Below, one piece after another: positions 45,681 to 54,726 of a stretch of 64,000 nt of DNA. A model generated the notes under the pieces. It was not told where the DNA came from and searched no databases. It was given only the letters and a program-made list of their open reading frames with translations. This DNA comes from Chitinophagaceae bacterium (GTDB lineage Bacteria; Bacteroidota; Bacteroidia; Chitinophagales; UBA10324): NCBI GenBank assembly GCA_947469485.1, contig CANIPU010000006.1, positions 62,001 to 126,000 of the forward strand, given 5' to 3'. How positions within the stretch are numbered: the stretch's first letter is position 1; each line of letters starts with the position of its first letter. Both the position numbers and the translations under genes were made by a program.

Positions 45681-48600
45681 TTATTGTTTATTGGGGTTGA
45701 ATTCTTTCTTGCCGGTTTCAATAAACTGCATGCGGGCAATAAAGGTGTTCTTTTTGTTTTCGCTGGCTACAGTGTACTGATATATTTTGCCGTCATCGGT
45801 TTTAGTGCGGCGCTTTTCGGGGTCAATGGCATTGAGTTCGGTCATCCATGTTCGGTCGCCACTTAAAATCTGCATGTTGTTATTCTGGTAAAAGAAGTAG
45901 TAGTATTTATCGTCGTCGCCCGGAATGTAAAGGTTCATGTAATCGCCACTCTTTTTATAACCGATTTCAAGGTATGCGCCCTGCACCATTCTGTTAATTG
46001 CAGTAGGGCCTATATAGGCAATGCCAATAGGACCTTTTGAATAAAACGAACGGGTTTCTTTATCCCACACCAAGTGAAGATCAGTAAAAAAGATGGTGTA
46101 CTTAAAATCTTCAGGTTTTTTAAAAGTACCGTCTTTATTCATTGCCTCACTAAATTTCTTATCGTTTTTCGGATTAATAAATTCAGGAATGTTCTTCGTA
46201 AAATCATCGCTGAAATAATCAACATCTTCCTGACTGAAATTATTTGCCAAAACAGTTTTGCCCATCATTTCGAGCAAATTATCTTTAATATCAAACTGAA
46301 TTCCGGCAAGCAATGTGAACTTGTATTCGTTTTTTATTAAATCGGTATTAATGTATCCACCTGCCTGAACATCCACCAGCCCGAAATTTAAACCCATATC
46401 CATTTTTCCCTCGGCATAAACTTTTGCAGTGGCATCGTTATACTTAATCATATTTCCTCTGGTAGCTTCATTCAGTATCTTCTCAGCATTACCTGCAATA
46501 AATTCTTTGGTTGTTTCATCATAATAAACAATACCATTTGCTAAAAACAGATTCCGGTCCTTACTTGTTTTTTTAGCCTGAAAGAATGAAGTGTATAAAT
46601 CAGAAGAATCGGCACCAAAAACAATACCTACTGTTGCAGGTTTATGATTGAGATCTTCAGGATCTTTGTAGTAAATCAATGATGAATCTGATGTGAAGTT
46701 GTTGTTTATACTGAACCATTCGGCTTTAACATTTGGGTTACTTAATTGCAATTTTGCATAACCTTCAAAATTGAGTTGCTCTTCAGTGGATTTTATATTT
46801 ACTAAACCACTATAATAGATTTTTGGAATCAACTGAAATTTTTGTGAAGTATCAATTACAGTTTTAGCATAAGTGCGCAAATGTTTTGTGCTGTCTTTAT
46901 AAACTCCGATATCGGTAAAGTTTATTTTTTGCTTGGTTCCTTTTTTTCCAACAAAATTATAATCGCCGCTTCCCTTGAAACTCTGTTTCCCGAAAACATT
47001 AGCGGTTACATTGAAAAAATTATGAAATTCATTTATGGTATCGGTACTGAGTTTTGCTTTGTAAAGTGTACGCATAACCGCATCTGGTTCCACAATAACT
47101 TTTCCGCTATCGGGGTAAATTTTTGCATCAACAACCCTTATGAATGGAACATCACTGACTTTTAATATAAAATCTGTTAATGAATAATTAGCTGTGCTTC
47201 CTGTGAAAGATAAAGAATCCTGATTAGGATGCATACTTGTGAAAAGCGCTTCTGTTCCTTCAGGGGCAATAAATTTTAAATTCTTTTTAGCCATATCCCA
47301 CTTAAACTCATTCATTGAAGTGCGATATTGATTGTATGGTAATTCAGTTGCTATATCATCCGTATTCGATTTAAACTCACCAACCTGTTTGTCAAAATCA
47401 ATATTGGAATTTACATTTTTTGTACTCAAAGCAAATTTCTTTGGATCAATGGATTTGATTACAAAATCTGATGTGTCGGCTGACATTTTGTTTTTGCCAA
47501 AACTTATGTCTCCCGATTTTAATGTTGCATCAACCCAATCCACAGTTCCGCTTCCTTTTAATCCACTTGGTGTTAGAACAAGTGTTCCACGCATATCTGT
47601 TTCTTTTCCAAACATTTTAAATGGAATTGAATCAACTTTTACCATCATACTATCTGCATATGGTTTCCACAAAACATTTACATCATGACCTTCAACAGTT
47701 GGATAATCGACACCTCCGTAAGTTGTAGCCTTCATATCAAATAAATTTGCAACTGCTTTTGTGGAGTCAGGAAAGAAAATAATGTTTTCGCTTTGTGTTA
47801 CAGAAGGTAAATAATTAATAGTTCCCTTTCCAAGCAAACCACGATTATCAAGTGAAATTGTATTAGTATAATTTCCTTTACCACCATACATAGGCAATGC
47901 AGTTCTTTTTGTTACAAAGCCAAGTGATAAATCTTTTTGAATACCTATAGGTTGAATAATATCCGGAAAAATTCCTGCTGAAATCAACTTTCCTTTAAAT
48001 TCAACTCTTGATGCGAGGAAGGAATTTAAACTGTCAAATTCAAATGGATCCAGCTGATAGAAAAATTTATTTTTATCATAAACACTTTTTTGAGCAGATG
48101 GGCGCTCATAAAAAACATAGGAATTATCGGTAGATTTTAATGCGGGCATTGACCATGTTCTCACCTTGCCGCTTTTATTAAACTTACTGTCAATTTGTAA
48201 TTCGCCGGTTAGTCTTTCTATGAAGCTATGAATTGGTACTAGTACAAGTGCACCTGTTTTATCGTATTGTCCATTTGGTAAATTAATAAGCATGCTGTCA
48301 ACATTTGTCAGTTTCATTTTCCAGTCATCATACAGTAAACCAAAACCTGACCCGTACATATCAATTCTTCCTGCAAAAATTTTTCCATCAAAATCAATAT
48401 CACGATTTTTCTTTTCAATTAAACTATCACTCCTTGGAAATATGACAACAAAGTTTGAATCACTTATAAGCACACTTTTTATTCCTTTTACATTCATGCT
48501 GTATGTGCTTAAGTCTAATTGCGCATTGGTAGAACCCTTTGGGGTTGAAGTCATTTTTATGTTATCATAATCCATTCGCTTTTGATCAGCTAAAACATAG

Positions 48601-50141
48601 TTTATTGTCTTTTGGCGAACAGTAACAAGTTCTTTAGATTCATCATAATAAATAAATCCATCTTCAACTAATTTGTATAAAGTTCTTCTGATTGTCTCTG
48701 CATTATAAGTTGGAGAAATAAATTTTGCCAACTCATCTGTATAAATTTCTTTGGTTTGGTTTTTCTCGGTATACTTTTTTATCATATTGATAATATTATA
48801 ATCAGAAACATTCTGATACTTATCCAATCGGCCTTTTTCAAAGTAGTTTACTGATTCGAAATTTGATTCACCCGCAGCTGAACCTGAAATCTCACTAAAC
48901 TTTACAATTAGTTCATCAAGCCGCCAGTAAATTGCATCAACATAAATTTCATTCTGATGAAAGGAATCAAAAAAAGGAGAACGGGCAATTCCATCTTTAC
49001 CTCGTTCTAAAATTAATTGCTTTGTGCTTACCCGATATTTAAGAGTCGCTCCGGTATGATAAATGGAATCTTTTCCAATATATATTTTAACTTCAGCTTG
49101 AGGAGCATAAATATCTTCAAACTTTTTAATAACAAATGTGTTTGAAAATGCTCTTACGCCAATTGCATTGTCATATCGTTTTAATTCAAGTATTGCCCTG
49201 AAATCTTTACCGCCACTACAACTGAGTTTGCTCCCCTGAATTGAAATTGCCCCTCGTAAAGCTGCATTATCAGCAATATTATCGATAAGGATATCATGAT
49301 TGTAAGAAATAAATCTTGGGTAGCTGCTGTTTTCAGGAGTATTGTTAGCTAAAAGTTTATCTTGAAATTGTCCTTTTAATTCTTGTTTTAAAAAAGGTTC
49401 ATAAGTCATGTATGCTGAATCAACCGAATATTCATTTTTGTCAAGATCAATTTTAAAGCCATCAAATCTTGCGTGAACTTGTGTTGCATCAAGGCCGGCT
49501 CTTGACCAATCCACCATTCCCTTGGTTCCAAGCCACATTTTATCAATTGGAAAAAATTTTCCTGATGTGTTATGAATAATTAATGTATCGCCATTAGTTA
49601 TTCCAAGCAAATCGGTGCTGCTGATAATTGCTACAGGCACATTATCTATATAATCCAAAGTAAATTCTGTTGCAGTTATTTTCCAGGTTCTGCCTGGCGC
49701 AATATTCAAAGCGTTTTCTGTGAAAATCGACTTGCTGAAATCAATGTATTCCTGAAAAGCTTTATTGTTTCCTTTCGGCAAATTGCTGATTAATTGTTTT
49801 AATGTGCTACTCCATTCATCAAAAGTGTTCGAAGAAATTTTTCCACCTGCATACGCATTAACAGCAACAACAAAATCGCGGAAATATGGTAGCACAAGCA
49901 TTTTTCTGGTTCGCATGAGATTAGCAATTTCAATCATGCTGTTTTGTTGCGATCCGTTAAGTTTCAACCAGGAATTTTCAAAACTCTTTGAAGCTGCTTC
50001 GCAATCAGGTTGCTTGGTATTATTTAATAAATTCATTAACTCCTTTTGGAAGTTGGAAGCTTCAAATGCTTTATCCGATTGTGCTGAAGCAAATGAGGTA
50101 ATAAAAAAAAGGAGAAAAAAAATGCGAAAAAATAATTTCAT
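45681..50141 (-). CDS. very large exported protein of unknown function
   Basis: A 1486-residue protein with a signal peptide (cut after SFAS/AQ, near residue 20) and no lipobox. After an N-terminal helical part (to about 130), the protein is dominated by beta-strands with recurring GxxxGSGxVDW / KGKGTINY-like units, reminiscent of AsmA/LPS-transport-like beta proteins, but without a recognisable domain. Residues about 447-530 form a helical stretch resembling a winged helix (TDELAKFISP, ETIRRTLYKLVEDGFIYYD). The C-terminus is strand-rich and polar. Its ATG overlaps the prmA stop by 4 nt, and it ends a tpiA-prmA operon. I propose no function beyond an envelope location. Confidence 0.75.
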   Translation of the reverse strand: MKLFFRIFFLLFFITSFASAQSDKAFEASNFQKELMNLLNNTKQPDCEAASKSFENSWLKLNGSQQNSMIEIANLMRTRKMLVLPYFRDFVVAVNAYAGGKISSNTFDEWSSTLKQLISNLPKGNNKAFQEYIDFSKSIFTENALNIAPGRTWKITATEFTLDYIDNVPVAIISSTDLLGITNGDTLIIHNTSGKFFPIDKMWLGTKGMVDWSRAGLDATQVHARFDGFKIDLDKNEYSVDSAYMTYEPFLKQELKGQFQDKLLANNTPENSSYPRFISYNHDILIDNIADNAALRGAISIQGSKLSCSGGKDFRAILELKRYDNAIGVRAFSNTFVIKKFEDIYAPQAEVKIYIGKDSIYHTGATLKYRVSTKQLILERGKDGIARSPFFDSFHQNEIYVDAIYWRLDELIVKFSEISGSAAGESNFESVNYFEKGRLDKYQNVSDYNIINMIKKYTEKNQTKEIYTDELAKFISPTYNAETIRRTLYKLVEDGFIYYDESKELVTVRQKTINYVLADQKRMDYDNIKMTSTPKGSTNAQLDLSTYSMNVKGIKSVLISDSNFVVIFPRSDSLIEKKNRDIDFDGKIFAGRIDMYGSGFGLLYDDWKMKLTNVDSMLINLPNGQYDKTGALVLVPIHSFIERLTGELQIDSKFNKSGKVRTWSMPALKSTDNSYVFYERPSAQKSVYDKNKFFYQLDPFEFDSLNSFLASRVEFKGKLISAGIFPDIIQPIGIQKDLSLGFVTKRTALPMYGGKGNYTNTISLDNRGLLGKGTINYLPSVTQSENIIFFPDSTKAVANLFDMKATTYGGVDYPTVEGHDVNVLWKPYADSMMVKVDSIPFKMFGKETDMRGTLVLTPSGLKGSGTVDWVDATLKSGDISFGKNKMSADTSDFVIKSIDPKKFALSTKNVNSNIDFDKQVGEFKSNTDDIATELPYNQYRTSMNEFKWDMAKKNLKFIAPEGTEALFTSMHPNQDSLSFTGSTANYSLTDFILKVSDVPFIRVVDAKIYPDSGKVIVEPDAVMRTLYKAKLSTDTINEFHNFFNVTANVFGKQSFKGSGDYNFVGKKGTKQKINFTDIGVYKDSTKHLRTYAKTVIDTSQKFQLIPKIYYSGLVNIKSTEEQLNFEGYAKLQLSNPNVKAEWFSINNNFTSDSSLIYYKDPEDLNHKPATVGIVFGADSSDLYTSFFQAKKTSKDRNLFLANGIVYYDETTKEFIAGNAEKILNEATRGNMIKYNDATAKVYAEGKMDMGLNFGLVDVQAGGYINTDLIKNEYKFTLLAGIQFDIKDNLLEMMGKTVLANNFSQEDVDYFSDDFTKNIPEFINPKNDKKFSEAMNKDGTFKKPEDFKYTIFFTDLHLVWDKETRSFYSKGPIGIAYIGPTAINRMVQGAYLEIGYKKSGDYMNLYIPGDDDKYYYFFYQNNNMQILSGDRTWMTELNAIDPEKRRTKTDDGKIYQYTVASENKKNTFIARMQFIETGKKEFNPNKQ

Positions 50142-50974
50142 GAATTTGCGAAGTGTTTTTTAAATATCATGGACATCCAATTGTCTTGAAATTTTTTGTC
50201 GATGAATTTCAAAGTTAGGTTTTCTGCTGGCTGTGTAATTGCAATTTCATCTTCCGGAAGAAATCCACTGCAAAACAGCAAACCATTTGGTTTAAGATTA
50301 TTTGAAAGTGAAGGAAGAAACTCGAGAATTACATTGCGGTTAATATTAGCAAGAATGATGTCAAATTTTTTAGATTCCAACACTGGTTGATCTGCAAGAA
50401 TAGGAATGCACTTCGCGGTTTTATTTCTTTCAAAATTTTCAAGCATATTTTCATAAGCCCAATGTTCATGATCCATTGCCTGTACTTCCAAAGAACCGAG
50501 TTTTTCGGCCATAACAGAAAGTATACCGGTACCTGCACCAAAATCAAAAACTGTAGCTCCTTTAAATGAAATTCTATTCATCAGCATTAATTCAACCATC
50601 ATGTGAGTGGTGGCATGATGCCCTGTGCCAAACGACATTTTAGGTTCAATAATTATTTCAATCGGAAAATGTTTTTCAACACTATGAAAAGTAGTTCTTA
50701 TTAATACTTCGTTATTTATTTCTATAGGAGTGATTTTGCTTTCCCATTCTTCATTCCAGTTTTTATCCGGAACTAATTCTGGCTTAGGTATAGCAATTCC
50801 GATTTGTGCCAATTTTTGAATTAAGGCTTCAGTAATATTTTTCTCTGATGTTGAATAAGCAGTTAAGAAATTTTCTTCTTCAAGAAATCCTTCAAAACCA
50901 TTTTCAGATAAAACAGCAATCAGAATATCTGATTGTTCTGGGCTGCAGCTGAATTTGAATGAAAAAAAATTCAT
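50138..50974 (-). CDS. prmA: ribosomal protein L11 methyltransferase
   Basis: A 278-residue SAM-dependent methyltransferase modifying L11. N-terminal substrate-recognition domain (1-95), then the catalytic domain with FDFGAGTGILSVMAEKLG and AMDHEHWA for SAM binding and the ANINRN motif in place of the common NPPY. The preceding FGTGHHATT loop is typical of PrmA. It overlaps tpiA upstream and the large unknown gene downstream by 4 nt each. Confidence 0.94.
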   Translation of the reverse strand: MNFFSFKFSCSPEQSDILIAVLSENGFEGFLEEENFLTAYSTSEKNITEALIQKLAQIGIAIPKPELVPDKNWNEEWESKITPIEINNEVLIRTTFHSVEKHFPIEIIIEPKMSFGTGHHATTHMMVELMLMNRISFKGATVFDFGAGTGILSVMAEKLGSLEVQAMDHEHWAYENMLENFERNKTAKCIPILADQPVLESKKFDIILANINRNVILEFLPSLSNNLKPNGLLFCSGFLPEDEIAITQPAENLTLKFIDKKFQDNWMSMIFKKHFANS

Positions 50975-51741
50975 TCTGAGGAAAAGCTAGATGCAATAGC
51001 AATAAAATCCTGAGCTTGTAATGCCGCACCTCCAATCAATCCACCATCTACATCAGGCTGGGCAAAAAGTTCTTTTGCATTTGAAGGTTTGCAACTTCCA
51101 CCATATAGTATTGAAATGCTCTCAGCTGTTTCAAAATCATATTGATGTGCTATTGATTTTCGAATAAAGGCATGCATTTCCTGAGCCTGTTCAGTTGTGG
51201 CAGTTTTTCCAGTACCAATTGCCCATACAGGTTCGTAAGCTATTACAACTTTGGAAATAGTTTCTTTATCTAAATGAAACAGGCTTTCACGAATCTGTTT
51301 TCCGATTAATTCGATGTGTGTGTTAGCTTCTCTTATTTGCAAAGGTTCACCGCAACAAAATATAGGAGTAAGACCATTTAGTAAAGTAGCATCAACTTTT
51401 TTTGCCAGTTGTTCATGTGTTTCATTAAAATATTGCCTGCGTTCAGAATGACCAATTATTACATAAGATGCACCACAACTTGCAATCATATTGCAAGAAG
51501 TTTCACCTGTATAAGCACCTTGACTTTCCCAATGGCAATTTTGTGCGCCGGTATTAATATGTTTTAAATCTTCAGTAAGTTTTGATGCTTTGCGCAAATG
51601 AATAAAAGGTGTACAGAAAATAATTTCAACTTCTTTAATTTTTTCCTTTTCTGCTAATTCAATGCAATCTTCAATTAAGTCAATGCCTTCTTTGAAGGTT
51701 TTATGCATTTTCCAGTTACCTGCAACTATTTTTTTTCTCAT
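50971..51741 (-). CDS. tpiA: triosephosphate isomerase
   Basis: A 256-residue glycolytic TIM barrel with all catalytic residues: Lys11 (AGNWKMHK), His98 (IIGHSERR) and Glu170 (AYEPVWAIGTG), plus the phosphate loop LYGGSCKPSNA and GGLIGGAAL. It begins 5 nt after the GlmU-like gene and overlaps prmA by 4 nt. Confidence 0.98.
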   Translation of the reverse strand: MRKKIVAGNWKMHKTFKEGIDLIEDCIELAEKEKIKEVEIIFCTPFIHLRKASKLTEDLKHINTGAQNCHWESQGAYTGETSCNMIASCGASYVIIGHSERRQYFNETHEQLAKKVDATLLNGLTPIFCCGEPLQIREANTHIELIGKQIRESLFHLDKETISKVVIAYEPVWAIGTGKTATTEQAQEMHAFIRKSIAHQYDFETAESISILYGGSCKPSNAKELFAQPDVDGGLIGGAALQAQDFIAIASSFSSE

Positions 51742-51746
51742 TTCAA

Positions 51747-52934
51747 TTACCTGTCTTTTAAATTATAAATGTGTTTAAGTATTTCTGAGTCAACTTCTGT
51801 CAATTCAATATTTCTTCGTTGCATAACCAGTTTGGCAACCTTCAATGCTTTATTAATATTATAATCTGTGAAACCGCTTGCTCCACCCCAGCTAAATGAT
51901 GGAATTATTTGACGAGGAAATCCGTCTCCAAAAATATTAGCACTTATTCCAACAACTGTTCCGGTATTAAACATACTGTTGATTCCACATTTACTGTGGT
52001 CACCCATCATTAAACCACAAAACTGTTGATTGGTGTTTTCAAAACTTTGAGAAGCATAATTCCATTGCTTCACTTCACTGTAGTCATTTTTTAAATTACT
52101 GGTATTGGTATCAGCACCAAGATTGCACCATTCACCTATTACAGAATTTCCAAGGTAACCATCATGTGCTTTATTACTATATCCGAAAATTACTGAATTA
52201 GTTATTTCTCCGCCAACTTTGCAATGCGGGCCAATAGTAGTAGCACCGTAAATTTTAGCTTGCATTTTTACTTCACTGTTATTGCACAATGCAAATGCCC
52301 CACGAATGGTAGAGCCTTCCATAACTTCTGAATCTTTACCTAAATAAATTTTTCCAGAAGAAGCATTAATAATTGAACATTCCATTTTAGCACCCTCTTC
52401 CATAAAAAAATTATCCGGAGCAATTATTTGATTGGTTGAAGAAGGCTTAGCAGTTTTTTTTCCTGATGTAAGTAATTGAAAATCTTCCTCAATTGCCCAG
52501 TCGTTCCATTTGAATATTTGCCATTTCTGAGTAATGATTCTGTCAGCAAATGAAATTTCTTTTGCATTGAGTTTGGAAAGGTTTTCTCCATTTGAAAATT
52601 TTCTGGCATCAGTTGCATCAACTCTGAACGCAACTAATTTACCCTCGCTTAATATTGCTTCTCCTTTAGAAATTGAAGAAATTATTTTAAATATTTCATC
52701 AGATGGAATCAAGCCACCACAGATAAATAAATTATCATCTTTAATCTCTGCTTCAAATTTTTTTTGTAAATAAACTTGTGTTAGTGAAGAGGTTATGGTC
52801 TTTAATCTTTTCTCCCATTTTTCACGAATAGTTAAAATTCCAATTCGAATATCACTTACAGGTTTTGTAAATGTGAATGGCAACAAATTATTTCTTTCCG
52901 CATGGTCAAATAATATCACCGAACCTGAAAACAT
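51747..52934 (-). CDS. GlmU-like putative sugar nucleotidyltransferase/acetyltransferase
   Basis: A 395-residue protein. The N-terminal region (FDHAERNNLLPFTFTKPVSDIRIGI) matches the Bacteroidota GlmU-like family, whose nucleotidyltransferase domain is degenerate (no GxGTRM loop). From about 190 on it has left-handed beta-helix hexapeptide repeats (IGPHCKVGGEITNSVIFG, LGNSVIGEWCNLGADTNTSNLKN) ending with a helix. An acyltransferase role on a sugar nucleotide is likely; substrate is unknown. First gene of the operon with tpiA and prmA. Confidence 0.85.
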   Translation of the reverse strand: MFSGSVILFDHAERNNLLPFTFTKPVSDIRIGILTIREKWEKRLKTITSSLTQVYLQKKFEAEIKDDNLFICGGLIPSDEIFKIISSISKGEAILSEGKLVAFRVDATDARKFSNGENLSKLNAKEISFADRIITQKWQIFKWNDWAIEEDFQLLTSGKKTAKPSSTNQIIAPDNFFMEEGAKMECSIINASSGKIYLGKDSEVMEGSTIRGAFALCNNSEVKMQAKIYGATTIGPHCKVGGEITNSVIFGYSNKAHDGYLGNSVIGEWCNLGADTNTSNLKNDYSEVKQWNYASQSFENTNQQFCGLMMGDHSKCGINSMFNTGTVVGISANIFGDGFPRQIIPSFSWGGASGFTDYNINKALKVAKLVMQRRNIELTEVDSEILKHIYNLKDR

Positions 52935-52956
52935 ATACTTGATTTTAAAGTGCGGT

Positions 52957-52964
52957 CAAAAATA
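52957..52964 (-). promoter_or_regulatory. -7 element of the GlmU-like/tpiA/prmA operon
   Basis: TATTTTTG on the minus strand, 22 nt before the ATG at 52934. No clear -33 element. Confidence 0.4.
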
Positions 52965-53040
52965 AAAAAGCGAAAGTCTTTTATTGAAATATTGTATTTG
53001 AGTTACTAAGAAATAATAACTAATAACTCATATAAATATG

Positions 53041-53407
53041 TGGAGCTGCAGGGATTCGAACCCTGGTCCAGACAATGTCATCATATGACTTCTACATGTT
53101 TATTTCTGTTTGATTTTCGGAAGATAGCAGGTACAGAACAACCGAACTATCATCTTATCTTTCATTTTGTCTCGCTCAACTTAAAAAGATAAAAGTTAAA
53201 CCAACCTGATTTTTCGAAGTTCGTAATGCAGCTTCTCAGGTAAAATCTGCAAGGAACTGAAGGCACTAAATCGCTCTGCGATTAAGCAGCCATTCTGTAA
53301 GAAGTGTTGCCAATTATGGCGTTGAAGGATAGATATTAGAGAGCTTGCCCTACAATGCTCTACATGCTTACATACAAAGAACGATGCTGTCAATTCCTGT
53401 CAGCCCC
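53041..53407 (-). ncRNA. ssrA: transfer-messenger RNA
   Basis: A 367-nt one-piece tmRNA. The 5' end GGGGCTG (53407-53401) pairs with CAGCTCC (53048-53042) as a 7-bp acceptor with one G-U pair; the T arm is in the segment CAGGGTTCGAATCCCTG near the 3' end. The tag frame is at 53311-53282. Pseudoknot-like stems are plausible between tag and T arm. CCA is not encoded in full (ends A-CA). A TAnnTTTG box lies 13 nt upstream. It frees stalled ribosomes and tags the nascent protein for degradation. Confidence 0.93.
53282..53311 (-). other. tmRNA tag-coding frame
   Basis: Codons GGC AAC ACT TCT TAC AGA then ATG GCT GCT TAA give the tag GNTSYRMAA plus the alanine added by the tRNA part. It ends MAA rather than the common LAA, as in the Cytophaga-type tag. 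No other frame here gives a tag ending in AA-stop. Confidence 0.85.
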
Positions 53408-53420
53408 AGGTTAATAAAAG

Positions 53421-53428
53421 CAAAAATA
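53421..53428 (-). promoter_or_regulatory. -7 element of ssrA
   Basis: TATTTTTG on the minus strand ending 13 nt before the tmRNA 5' end. The -33 element is not evident. Confidence 0.45.
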
Positions 53429-53473
53429 GGTGTAATAAGTTCCAATACGATGCTAAAAAAAATAATTGCCGAT

Positions 53474-53481
53474 TACATTTG
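53474..53481 (+). promoter_or_regulatory. -7 element of the Lys1-like gene
   Basis: TACATTTG, 40 nt before the ATG at 53522, back to back with the ssrA promoter on the other strand. Confidence 0.42.
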
Positions 53482-53521
53482 CGGCGCATTTGAAAAATTG
53501 GAGTTGTAAAATAAAGGACAT

Positions 53522-54715
53522 ATGAAAATTGCTTTGATAAGAGAAGGAAAAGTTCCTGTTGATACACGAGTAGCATTTTCACCTGAACAATGTGTCTGGT
53601 TAATGAATAAATATCCCGAGCTTCAAATAGTTATTCAACCATCCCCTTTTCGGTGTTTTAAAGATGAAGAATATTCTAATGAAGGTATTCAAATTCAGGA
53701 AGATGTTTCAGAGGCAGATATTTTAATGGGAATTAAGGAGGTGCCTAAAGAGCAATTGATTCCCGACAAAAAGTATCTTTTCTTTTCACATACCATAAAA
53801 AAGCAACCTCACAATCAGGAATTATTAAAAACCATTCTTAAGAAAAAAATTCAACTGATAGATTATGAATGCCTTGTTTGGGAAAATGGTGAACGAATTC
53901 TTGGCTTTGGTTTTTTTGCCGGAATTGTTGGAGCACACAATGGGTTTTTAACTTATGGAAACCGTTATAAGCTTTTCAATTTAAAACCTGCCTTTAAATG
54001 CGCTGATTATAATGAGATGCTCGAGCAATACAAGCATATTAAAATGCCACCGATTAAAATTGCTGTAACCGGCACCGGACGAGTTGCGCGTGGAGTTTTT
54101 GAAATATTAGAAAAATTAAATATCAGAATTGTAAGTGTTCAGAATTACCTGACTAAAACATTTGATGAACCTGTATTTGTTGTTTTGAATACTTCACAAT
54201 TGTATGAGCGTAAAGACGGAAAAACTTTTAACAGAGAAGATTTTCATTTGAACCCTGAACAATACGAATCGGCTTTTCTTCCATTCGCAAAAGTCACCAA
54301 CCTGTTTATCAACGCAATATATTGGTCTCCGAAAGCCCCTCAGTTTTTTACAAAAGCTGATATGCGTTCTCCTGATTTTAAAATAAAAGTAATTGCTGAT
54401 ATTACTTGTGATGTAAACGGATCAGTACCTTCAACTATTCGGGATACAAGTATTGAAAACCCAATATTCGGTTATAACCCCAATACTGAAATGGAAGAAA
54501 TTCCATATCAACCACAAGGAATAGATATTATGGCCGTAAGTAATCTTCCAAATGAATTACCACGAGAAGCAAGTTCTGAGTTCGGTGATAAATTAATTGA
54601 GTATGTTATGGAAGAATTAATTGAACAGGAGAGCAATATTATTGAGCGGGCAACTATCGCAAAAAATGGTCGACTTACCTCTAAATTTGAATATCTTCAG
54701 GATTATGCAGGATAA
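53522..54715 (+). CDS. NAD-dependent dehydrogenase, alanine/saccharopine dehydrogenase family
   Basis: A 397-residue protein of the AlaDH/PNT and Lys1 superfamily. The N-terminal domain opens KIALIREGKVPVDTRVAFSP with the Arg, and has GIKEVP and FFSHTIKKQ, which contain the Lys and His positions expected for catalysis. The Rossmann loop is GTGRVARG (about 184-191), unlike the canonical GxGxxG. It resembles saccharopine dehydrogenases (lysine-forming) more than alanine dehydrogenases, but the substrate is not certain. Convergent with the aminotransferase, 11 nt apart. Confidence 0.8.
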   Translation: MKIALIREGKVPVDTRVAFSPEQCVWLMNKYPELQIVIQPSPFRCFKDEEYSNEGIQIQEDVSEADILMGIKEVPKEQLIPDKKYLFFSHTIKKQPHNQELLKTILKKKIQLIDYECLVWENGERILGFGFFAGIVGAHNGFLTYGNRYKLFNLKPAFKCADYNEMLEQYKHIKMPPIKIAVTGTGRVARGVFEILEKLNIRIVSVQNYLTKTFDEPVFVVLNTSQLYERKDGKTFNREDFHLNPEQYESAFLPFAKVTNLFINAIYWSPKAPQFFTKADMRSPDFKIKVIADITCDVNGSVPSTIRDTSIENPIFGYNPNTEMEEIPYQPQGIDIMAVSNLPNELPREASSEFGDKLIEYVMEELIEQESNIIERATIAKNGRLTSKFEYLQDYAG

Positions 54716-54726
54716 AAAGTGAATTA

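Noticed and set aside
53012-53030. TGAGTTA/TAACTCA hairpin after tmRNA as terminator
   Set aside because: Stem is AT-rich with a long loop and no clean T-run; not called.
53041-53075. Possible tRNA gene because of the T-arm-like GGTTCGAATCC on the minus strand
   Set aside because: There is no anticodon arm nearby; the acceptor partner is at 53401-53407, so this is the 3' part of tmRNA.
53196-53393. 65-codon minus-strand frame
   Set aside because: Falls inside tmRNA and is not the tag frame.
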